Shown here one piece after another: positions 1 through 8,690 of a stretch of DNA of 64,000 bases. Position numbers and translations under genes: made by a program. How positions within the stretch are numbered: the first letter of the stretch is position 1; each line of letters starts with the position of its first letter. The stretch lies in contig NZ_JNJA01000017.1 in the NCBI RefSeq assembly GCF_000702665.1, positions 22,051 through 86,050 on the forward strand, written 5' to 3'. The notes under the pieces are model-generated. The model made no database searches. It was not told the DNA's origin and saw only the letters and a list, made by a program, of their open reading frames with translations. This DNA is from Solidesulfovibrio alcoholivorans DSM 5433. GTDB lineage: Bacteria; Desulfobacterota; Desulfovibrionia; Desulfovibrionales; Desulfovibrionaceae.

Positions 1-255
1 GGAGCCGGTAAACAGCAACACCACGGAAAGCGCCGCGCCGACGACGTAGACGTAGGCGCAAAGGGCCTGCCAGGTGTTGGTGACCATGGGCTCCTTGCCC
101 AGGAGTTTGAACACGTCGTAAAGGGGCTGCAGGATGGGGGGCCCATAGCGGGACTGCAACCAGGCGGTGACCCGGCGATCCACGCCGGAAATCAGCGCCC
201 CCGCGATGGGGGCCAGGACCAGGGCCAGTATGGCGATAATGATTTTGGCGATCAC
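1..255 (-). CDS. echB: Ech-type hydrogenase subunit B (NuoH/HyfC family), 5' part only
   Basis: Membrane subunit of the complex I NuoH/HyfC/EchB family, which links the hydrogenase module to ion translocation in the cytoplasmic membrane. Only the first 85 codons lie in the window; the gene runs off the left edge. It starts with GTG at 255, and that GTG overlaps the stop of the upstream gene as GTGA, so translation is probably coupled. Visible features are an N-terminal hydrophobic helix (IIAILALVLAPIAGALISGV), then the family-type segment RYGPPILQPLYDVFKLLGKE. The assignment to Ech rather than another membrane hydrogenase or complex I relative is inferred from organism and gene order, because the catalytic subunits are outside the window. 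Confidence 0.72.
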   Translation of the reverse strand, partial: MIAKIIIAILALVLAPIAGALISGVDRRVTAWLQSRYGPPILQPLYDVFKLLGKEPMVTNTWQALCAYVYVVGAALSVVLLFTGS

Positions 256-2171
256 AGGGCGCCTCCGAAAAGCATGATCACGAGTACGGCCATGGCGACG
301 ACGTTGATCCACTTCGTCAGCACGGCCTCGCCGAAGAACTGCTCGAGGTAGTAGCTGCCGGAGGCGGCGGCCACATGCTGGCCCAGGGGCCCGAGGAAGC
401 CGGGCTTGCCGTCGACGGTTTCCTGTTCGCCGCACATGTAGGGCGCGGACACCTGGGCGGCGGTGACCTTCCGCGACTGCTTCACGGCATAGTAGAAGCC
501 GAGGCCGAGCAGGATGAACAGCGGGTAGACGATGAACACGCCGCTTGCGGATTCAAGGTTGCCGTAGCTCACGGCGTAGGCCGTGGCCTTGTAGTACATG
601 GCCACCACCGGGGCGACCAGGCCGTTGTAGACGAAGGGCGAAACCAGGCTGACGAGGACGGCCATGGCCGCCAGGATGACGAGCGGCAAACGCACGGAGC
701 AGTCCTGGGTCTCGGGCTGGGGCTTGCCGAACGGGGAGATCAGCAGGATGCCGGCCCAGCGGCACCAGAAGAGCACGGTGAGGCCGGAGCCGAGCGCCAG
801 CATGATCATGACCAGGAACTGTCCCTGGGCGGACTCGATGGCCATCCACTTGGCCATGAGCATGCCGAAGGGGGGCAGCATCATGGTGAGCACGCCGATG
901 ATGGTGATGATCGTCGTGCGGGGCATGCGGGCGTAGAGACCGCGCATGTCCTCGATGTCGCGCGAGCCGATCTTCTGCTCGATGGCTCCCACGCACAGGA
1001 AGAGCAGGGCCTTGGAGATGGCGTGGAAGATGATGAGCAGGATGGCCGCGGTGATGGCGGCCGGGGTGTTGATGCCGGCGCAGGCGATAATCAGCGCCAG
1101 GTTGGAGATGGTGGAGTAGGCGAGCACTTTCTTGCCGTTGGACTGGCCGGCGGCCAGGGCGGCGGTGGCCAGGAACACGAAGGCGCCGAACAGCGCGATG
1201 AAGTTGCTCAGGTACGTGCCGGCATAGATCGGAGCCAGGCGCACGATGAGGTACACGCCGGCCTTGACCATGGTGGAGGAGTGCAGCAAGGCCGAGACCG
1301 GGGTGGGCGCGACCATGGCGCCCGTGAGCCAGCTCTGGAACGGGGCCTGGGCGGCCTTGGTCATGCCGGCGAAGACCAGCAGGAACATGGGGATGAGGAT
1401 GGCGCCGCCGGCCACGGCGAATTCCGGCCCGCGGGCCAGGATGTCGGCCAGGGACAGGGTGCCGGCCACCTTCTGCAGGACGATCAGCGCGAACAGGAAG
1501 GCCGCGCCGCCGAGCACGTTCATCCACAGGGCGCGTTCGGCGTTCTTGCGGGCGATCTCCGTGTCGTCATGGCCGATGAGCATGAACGAACACAGCGTGG
1601 TGCATTCCCAGAAGAAGTACATCCACAGGAGGTTGTTGGCCAAAACCAGGCCGTTCATGGCACCCAGGAACAACACGATGAAGAAGAAGAAACGGGGTTG
1701 CTTCGACTTGGCCAGGTGCAGGTGCTCTTCGTGCTCCTTCATGTAGCCGATGCCGTAGACGGCGATCAGCGAACCCACGATGGAGACGATGCAGACCATG
1801 ATCAGGCTCAGGTCGTCGGCGAAAAAGGCCGGGGTGGTCCCGTGCCCTTCGACCATGAAGAAATCGAGCCAGATGAGACCGAGAATCTGCGCCGCCGTAA
1901 GCCAGATGATGATCTGGTTTTTGCGTTTCAAGCCGACGCACAGCACCACGAGCAGTATGACGAAGTCGCCAAGGGTGACGAGCGAGTCATACAGCGGGGC
2001 CGGCGACAGGATGAACGCCCCGCCGCGCAGCATTGCCAGCGACGCGAGGATGAGCACTCCCGCCGTGGCCACCAGGATGACCTTGCGCACGTTTTGCTGT
2101 CGCAAAACGAGCAACACGGCTGCGACCAGGAATGGCAGCAGCACCGTCGCAAAGACCAACGTGTCGAGCAT
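252..2171 (-). CDS. echA: Ech-type hydrogenase subunit A, proton-translocating NuoL/MrpA-like membrane protein
   Basis: Large integral membrane subunit of the NuoL/M/N-Mrp family (639 aa, about 14-16 hydrophobic helices). These subunits pump H+ or Na+ in membrane-bound hydrogenases and complex I. The proton-channel core is visible in the middle (GMTKAAQAPFQSWLTGAM, then the VSALLHSSTMVKAGVYL block typical of the family). The start is put at ATG 2171 because GAGG sits 5 nt upstream; an in-frame GTG six bases earlier is less well placed. It overlaps echB by 4 nt and appears to be the first gene of the operon. Alternatives are HyfB, CooM or another complex-I-like subunit; Ech is the usual form in Desulfovibrio. 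Confidence 0.8.
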   Translation of the reverse strand: MLDTLVFATVLLPFLVAAVLLVLRQQNVRKVILVATAGVLILASLAMLRGGAFILSPAPLYDSLVTLGDFVILLVVLCVGLKRKNQIIIWLTAAQILGLIWLDFFMVEGHGTTPAFFADDLSLIMVCIVSIVGSLIAVYGIGYMKEHEEHLHLAKSKQPRFFFFIVLFLGAMNGLVLANNLLWMYFFWECTTLCSFMLIGHDDTEIARKNAERALWMNVLGGAAFLFALIVLQKVAGTLSLADILARGPEFAVAGGAILIPMFLLVFAGMTKAAQAPFQSWLTGAMVAPTPVSALLHSSTMVKAGVYLIVRLAPIYAGTYLSNFIALFGAFVFLATAALAAGQSNGKKVLAYSTISNLALIIACAGINTPAAITAAILLIIFHAISKALLFLCVGAIEQKIGSRDIEDMRGLYARMPRTTIITIIGVLTMMLPPFGMLMAKWMAIESAQGQFLVMIMLALGSGLTVLFWCRWAGILLISPFGKPQPETQDCSVRLPLVILAAMAVLVSLVSPFVYNGLVAPVVAMYYKATAYAVSYGNLESASGVFIVYPLFILLGLGFYYAVKQSRKVTAAQVSAPYMCGEQETVDGKPGFLGPLGQHVAAASGSYYLEQFFGEAVLTKWINVVAMAVLVIMLFGGAL

Positions 2172-2273
2172 AGGCACCTCGGAAAAAAGTTAAGGGGACC
2201 GCCATGGACACACGCCCTCCCCCCGCCGCGAGGCAGAGCAATCCAAGAGCAATGCGATCGCCTGCTTTGGAAA

Positions 2274-2302
2274 TCTCTAGGCCCCATGGAGGAGAGCGTC
2301 AA
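2274..2302 (-). promoter_or_regulatory. Predicted sigma-70 promoter for the ech operon
   Basis: On the minus strand, TTGACG (2297-2302) and TAGAGA (2274-2279) are separated by exactly 17 nt. This would give an untranslated leader of about 95 nt before echA. The hexamers are seen directly; activity is inferred. Confidence 0.5.
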
Positions 2303-2515
2303 GTTTAGGCGTCTTATAAGAAAATGCCAGTGCGTGCAATAGCGTGATTCGTTTCACAAGGGCTTCTTTCCAGGGAAAAAGCGCCTCCCCGCCGCACCTC
2401 CGTTGGCAAAAACAAGCACTACCACAGTCGGAATTATGAAAAATCACGTGTTTTCAAAAGATTATCCGGCCCGTATTTTTTTGCGCCCAATCCAATTTTT
2501 TTTGCGCTTCGCCTC

Positions 2516-2543
2516 TTGCCTTTCACTGCGATGTGGTTAGATA
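2516..2543 (+). promoter_or_regulatory. groES: Predicted housekeeping promoter for groES-groEL
   Basis: TTGCCT (2516-2521) and TAGATA (2538-2543) with a 16-nt spacer lie just upstream of the CIRCE operator. That is the usual order in HrcA-controlled chaperone operons. The rest of the 2303-2515 interval is AT-richer than its surroundings and shows no gene. Confidence 0.5.
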
Positions 2544-2558
2544 CATTCCCGCCTGCCG

Positions 2559-2585
2559 CTAGCACTCCCTCATGGCGAGTGCCAG
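2559..2585 (+). promoter_or_regulatory. CIRCE operator (HrcA binding site)
   Basis: Inverted repeat CTAGCACTC (2559-2567), 9-nt spacer, GAGTGCCAG (2577-2585). The known CIRCE consensus is TTAGCACTC-N9-GAGTGCTAA, so spacing is exact and the arms differ at only a few positions. Its place between the predicted promoter and groES implies repression by HrcA under non-stress conditions. Confidence 0.93.
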
Positions 2586-2625
2586 AGCGGGTCAAATTTC
2601 GCCAAACACCATTGGAGGTTCCCGT

Positions 2626-2916
2626 ATGAAGCTGAAACCCTTGGGCGATCGCGTGCTTGTCAAACGGCTGGAGCAGGAAGAAGTGACCAAAGGCGGCATC
2701 ATCATCCCCGATTCCGCCAAGGAAAAGCCCATGAAGGGCGAAGTCATCGCCGTCGGCCCCGGCAAGCTCGCCGAGGACGGCAAGCACATGAAGATGCACG
2801 TCGAGAAGGGCGATCTGGTCCTTTTCAACAAGTACGCCGGCACCGAGATCAAGCTCGACGACGAGGACTTCCTCGTCATGCGCGAAGACGACATCCTGGC
2901 CGTCATCGAAGCCTAA
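2626..2916 (+). CDS. groES: Co-chaperonin GroES (Hsp10)
   Basis: 96-residue heptameric lid of the GroEL folding chamber, acting in the cytoplasm. The N-terminus MKLKPLGDRVLVKRLEQEE and the mobile-loop region TKGGIIIPDSAKEKP are typical, as is the C-terminal half ending in DDILAVIEA. The start is ATG 2626, with GGAGG at 2614-2618. A longer in-frame reading from 2572 would begin inside the CIRCE spacer and is rejected. groEL follows after 57 nt; the pair forms one heat-shock operon under the upstream CIRCE site. Confidence 0.98.
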   Translation: MKLKPLGDRVLVKRLEQEEVTKGGIIIPDSAKEKPMKGEVIAVGPGKLAEDGKHMKMHVEKGDLVLFNKYAGTEIKLDDEDFLVMREDDILAVIEA

Positions 2917-2973
2917 GGCCCGCGGCATACCTCGTTCCGATCACCTCGATTTTCATCTTAAGGAGAAGCATAC

Positions 2974-4614
<1,641 letters not shown>

Positions 4615-4645
4615 GCCGCACCGCTTCCTGCGAAAGTTACCGCAA

Positions 4646-4678
4646 GGGGGCCGGACGTTCGCGTCCGGCCCCCTTTTT
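4646..4678 (+). terminator. Intrinsic terminator of groES-groEL
   Basis: Perfect 12-bp stem (4646-4657 with 4662-4673), TTCG loop, then five T residues (4674-4678). It separates groEL from the convergent nitric oxide reductase gene. Confidence 0.95.
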
Positions 4679-4681
4679 GCG

Positions 4682-6954
4682 TCAGGACGCGGGTTGCGCC
4701 GCGGCCCCGCGACGGCGCATGCGCACGAGGGTCAGAAGCGCGGCCGCGGCCATGGGGGCCGCGCCTGCGGCGATGAAGACCACGTCCCCGGGCATCCGGG
4801 CCCATTCGAGGAGCCGGGGCAGGCCGCCGCCCAGGTATTCGGGGCTCCGGGCGTGCCAGTAGCCGTGTTGCAGCACGTCGTAGACCTGGAGTACGCCGCC
4901 GGGGAAAAGACTGCCGGCGGCAATCATGGCCAGGCCGCTATTGAGCCCCCAAAACGAGATCCGTATGAGCTTCTCCGGCCCGGCCCACTGGGCGTCGGGA
5001 AGCACCTGGCGAAACGTCAGCACCATAAGCGCCAGCGCTTCCATGCCGAAGACGCCCATGAGCGCCAGATGCCCGTGGTTCGGCGTCAGCACGGTACCCA
5101 CCTCGAAATAGCTCACGATGGGCAGGTTGATGAGAAATCCGAAGACGCCCGCGCCGACGAAATTCCAGAACCCCACGGCCATCAGAAAATAAAACGCCCA
5201 CTTGTGGGGGATGTTCACGGCTTGCCCGCACACGTCGCAACGCGAGCGGGTGAGCTTGACGAAATCCCAGGCGTCCAGGGTCAGAAGCGTGAGCGGCACC
5301 ACTTCCATGGCCGAGAAAAGCGCCGAAAGCGACATGTTGAGGGTGCCTTGCCCGCTGAAATACCAGTGGTGCCCCGTGCCGACGATGCCGCTGCCCAAAA
5401 AGAGAATGGCGTCGAGATAGACGACCCGCACGGCGGTCTGGTGCGTGACGAGGCCGAGCCTGAAAAAGGTCACGGCCACCATCACGGTCACGAACAACTC
5501 GAAAAACCCTTCCACCCACAGGTGGATGATCCAGAAGCGCCAGTTGTCCACCACCGTGAAATGCGTCGCGGAGCCGAAGAAAAAGGCCGGCAGGTAAAAG
5601 ACCGGGATGGCCAGCGCGGCCAGCAGGAACAACGCCGTGATCTCCCGGCGCTCGGGGTCGAGCAGGGCCGGCAGCACGCTTCGCAGCAACAGGACCACCC
5701 AGCCCGTAAGCCCCACGGCCAGCAGCACCTGCCAGGCCCGCCCCAGGTCGAGGTATTCCCAGCCCTGGTGCCCGAACCAGAACCAGGCGTCGCCCAGCCA
5801 TTGCCTGATGCCCGCCAGTTCGCCGAGCAGGCTGCCGACCACGACCAGGACCAGCGCCCAGAAAAGGGCGTGGATGGCCGGGACTTGCCCACGCGGCTCT
5901 TTTTCGCCCAACGCCTGGGCCAGCAACAACCCACCGGCCACGAACGCGGTTGCGATCCACAAGATGGCCGACTGCAAGTGCCAGGTCCGCAGGATATTGC
6001 TCGGCAGGATCGAGCTCAGGTCGAAGCCGTAAAAACTGCCCGGATCGGCGCGGTAATGGGCGGTCGCGCCGCCGAGCAGCACTTGGACCAGAAACAGCAG
6101 GGCCGCGGCCACGAAATACTTGACCAGGGCCCGCTGCCCCGGTGTGGCCGTCGCGGGCAGCAATTGCGGATGGACGTGTTCGCCCGTGCCCTTCCACCCG
6201 AGATAGTCGAACTTGCCGAAGGCGAACAGCACCAGCGCGGTTCCGGTCAGGAGGGTGATGAGACTGAGGGCGCTCCAAAGCACCGTTTCGCTGGTCGGCG
6301 TGTTGCCAAGCTCCGGGGCGTAGGGGAAATTGTTCGTGTAGGATGCGTCCGTGCCCGGACGGTTGGCGATGGAAGCCCAGGCCGTCCAGACGAAAAAGGC
6401 CGTCAGTCGGCGCAGTTCCCCGGCGTCCCGGATGTAGCGGCCGGATCGGCGAAATAGTCGGTCCAGAAGGCGATCTGGCTTTTGAAGGACCGGGCCTCGG
6501 CCGCCGTGAAGGTCAGGACGCCGCGCGCGGGATCGTAGCGGTTTTCCTTGAGTATCCGTGCGGCCTGGGCGGCCGCCGCCCGGGCCTCGGCCGGCGAAAG
6601 GTTTTCCAGGTCGCGGCCGAAGAGACTCCGGGCCGCTTCGCCTTGCACGGCCAGACCCAATTCATGAAGGGCCAAGGCAGAAAAATCCGGGCCGAGATAC
6701 GCGCCGTGGCCCCAGATCGACCCGTTCTCCATGAGTCCGTATTTCAAAAAAACCTGCTGCCCGGATGTGACTTCCGCGCCCGTGAACACGACCCGCCCTT
6801 CCGGATCGAGCACTGTCTCCGGGATGGGGGCAGCGCCCCTGTACGCCTGGAAAGTAATCAGGATTTCCAACGTGAAACCGACCGCCAACGCCAAGACCAC
6901 GCCTCGTCGCCACCAAGGCGACAAGGCTGTTTCAAAAACGTCGTCCGCATGCAT
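4682..6954 (-). pseudogene. norZ: Quinol-dependent nitric oxide reductase (qNOR), interrupted by a frameshift
   Basis: qNOR reduces 2 NO to N2O with quinol electrons in the cytoplasmic membrane. The N-terminal piece (6954 down to about 6440; start ATG with AAGGAGG upstream) has the first helix and the extracytoplasmic domain (TSGQQVFLKYGLMENGSIWGHG). It then hits a stop at 6403 shortly after FWTDYFADPA. The remainder continues in another frame as GRYIRDAGELRRLTAFF and runs to 4682. Rejoined, the product is about 757 aa, the usual qNOR length. The haem and FeB ligand regions are intact in the second piece (RTWHLQSAILW, HLWVEGFFELF, GTGHHWYFSGQ, GHLALMGVFGMEAL). The break fits loss of one base near 6434-6446 in a GC run. 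It may be a real inactivation or a sequencing error. Confidence 0.88.
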
Positions 6955-7103
6955 GACTGCCTCCTTGCGGAATTCCTAGAAGGGCCAATCCATTCCCCAC
7001 TACCGCATCGTGAAGGAAATGCAACCGAGGAGGCGGCGATTGTACGAAAGCCCGTTTCCTGGTCTCGCGGTTTTCCCGGGCCATGGCGCCGATACCGCGC
7101 GCG

Positions 7104-7133
7104 TTGACCCGGGACGCCCCGCCGCGCTATCTG
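7104..7133 (+). promoter_or_regulatory. Possible promoter for the DUF202 gene
   Basis: TTGACC (7104-7109) and TATCTG (7128-7133), 18-nt spacer, 27 nt before the ATG. The context is GC-rich, so the evidence is moderate. Confidence 0.4.
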
Positions 7134-7160
7134 AGGCCAGCCTCAGCCAAAGGAGCCCCC

Positions 7161-7595
7161 ATGCCCGAGACGAAGCCCCAGGACAGCCACTCCTCGCCCT
7201 ACGACCTGAGCAACCCCCAGGTGCTTTTAGCCTGGCAGCGCAACCACCTCGCCAACGAACGCACGTTTCTCGCCTGGTGCCGTACGGGACTCGCCCTTTT
7301 CGGCTTCAGCTTCGTCATCGAGCGCTTCGACTTCTTCATCCGCCAGATCCAGCACGTGCCCATGTTCGAGGGCATGGCGCAAAAACACCTGCACACCGAT
7401 GCCATCACGCTGTCCACCTTCGCCGTGGGCGTGCTCGTCATGGTTGTGGCCACCTGGCGCTTCTGGTACGTCCGCCGCTGCATCAACACCGGCGCGAAAA
7501 CCTTTTCCGTGACCCCGGACATCATCTTCACCGTTGCCGTGGTCGGCATCATCCTCGGGCTTTTCACCGTGTTCTGGCATCTGATCGTGCAGTAA
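7161..7595 (+). CDS. DUF202 / YidH-family membrane protein
   Basis: Small 144-aa integral membrane protein. The DUF202 signature is clear near the N-terminus (LANERTFLAWCRTGLALFGF, about residues 30-49), and there are three hydrophobic helices in total (about 41-60, 85-105, 118-143). The family includes E. coli YidH; its molecular role is unknown. The start is ATG 7161, with AAAGGAG 5 nt upstream; an in-frame upstream ATG at 7083 lacks a ribosome site. It lies 27 nt before the Cache-domain gene and may share its transcript. Confidence 0.85.
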   Translation: MPETKPQDSHSSPYDLSNPQVLLAWQRNHLANERTFLAWCRTGLALFGFSFVIERFDFFIRQIQHVPMFEGMAQKHLHTDAITLSTFAVGVLVMVVATWRFWYVRRCINTGAKTFSVTPDIIFTVAVVGIILGLFTVFWHLIVQ

Positions 7596-7622
7596 ACGAC
7601 CCTCACACGCGGAGCGTCCGCC

Positions 7623-8690
7623 ATGCGTCACACCGCCTTGCCCGCCACCCTCGCGATCCTCGCCTGCCTCGCCCTGGCCGTCCCGTCCCGCGCGGCCGAG
7701 CCGGGGCCGCTCGCCCGTTCCGTCATCACCGAGGCCGCTGGCCGCTTCAACGACCAGCTCGCCGCCGTGGCCCAAAGCACAAAGGCCCTGGGTGCGGCCT
7801 ACGCGGCGCTCTACCGGGAAGCCCAGGCCCTGGCCCCGGGCGAACGCGCCCGGTTCCTGGAGAGCTACGCCGTCAAGGACGGCACGGTGGCCTTTCGTGA
7901 CCCCGCAAGCGCCTGCGGAGCCGAACCGCAGGGACAGGCCCCCTGCCAGGCGCTCTACTTCTACAACGGCGAAAACTTCACCGACGAGACCTTCCGCGCG
8001 CTCTCGGCCATGAAACGGCTGGCCCCGGCCATGGCCGCCGCCCACGACGCCCTGCCCTCTTCCTGGGTCTACCTGACCACGCCGGGGCAGAACTTCTGCA
8101 TCTACCCCTATCTGCCCCTGTCCGAGGCAGTGAACAATTACCAGCCCACGGACAAGGGCTTCTACACGGCCGCAGACTTCGAAAAGAGGGCCTGCGGCTG
8201 GGAATCGCCCTACCTGGACCTCGCCGGCGCGGGCATGATGGTGACGGTCGCCTGCCCGGTCTACGACGGCGACACGCTTCTCGGCGTGGCCTCGCGCGAC
8301 GTGACCCTGGCCCAACTGTCGCAAGGCGTCCTGGCCGATCTGGCCGCCATCCCCGACGCGAAAGCCGTGCTCATGAACCGGCGCGGCAAGGCCATCGCGG
8401 CCAGCGACCCGAAAATCGCGGACTTCATCGTCAAGGAAAATACCAAGACCGGCGACGCCGTGGTCTATTTCCGCGCCGACCGGGGCTTGGCCGCGCTCGG
8501 CCAGGAGAAAAACGTCGCTTCCCCGGACGACGCCCTCAACGACGCCGCCGAGATGGTTCTGGAGCGCGCCGAAGCCGAACGCAAATGGCCCATCGCGTTC
8601 ACACGCGGCAAGGAAACGGTGCTCGCCGCGCGCCTCGGCGAAACGGGCTGGTACCTGATGCTCGTGCTGCCGCAAAAGGCGGCGCGATGA
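7623..8690 (+). CDS. Secreted Cache-like (PDC) sensor-domain protein
   Basis: 355-aa protein with a clear Sec signal peptide (LAILACLALAVPSRAAE, cleavage near residue 25) and no other membrane segment, so it is predicted to be periplasmic. The middle resembles extracellular Cache/PDC ligand-binding domains: a long N-terminal helix, WVYLTTPGQNFCIYPYLPL, YLDLAGAGMMVTVACPVYDGDTLLGVASRDVTL. Such domains normally belong to chemoreceptors or kinases, but here the domain stands alone. The gene ends in ATGA overlapping the start of the corrin gene downstream, so the two are translationally coupled. A small-molecule binding role is inferred from fold only. Confidence 0.72.
   Translation: MRHTALPATLAILACLALAVPSRAAEPGPLARSVITEAAGRFNDQLAAVAQSTKALGAAYAALYREAQALAPGERARFLESYAVKDGTVAFRDPASACGAEPQGQAPCQALYFYNGENFTDETFRALSAMKRLAPAMAAAHDALPSSWVYLTTPGQNFCIYPYLPLSEAVNNYQPTDKGFYTAADFEKRACGWESPYLDLAGAGMMVTVACPVYDGDTLLGVASRDVTLAQLSQGVLADLAAIPDAKAVLMNRRGKAIAASDPKIADFIVKENTKTGDAVVYFRADRGLAALGQEKNVASPDDALNDAAEMVLERAEAERKWPIAFTRGKETVLAARLGETGWYLMLVLPQKAAR

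Noticed and set aside
375..2342. 655-codon open frame opposite echA
   Set aside because: Its His/Gly/Asp/Gln-rich composition is the mirror of hydrophobic codons on the other strand; echA is clearly coding.
6955..7103. Fnr/HcpR-type binding site before the nitric oxide reductase
   Set aside because: No convincing TTGA-N6-TCAA-type palindrome seen in the interval.
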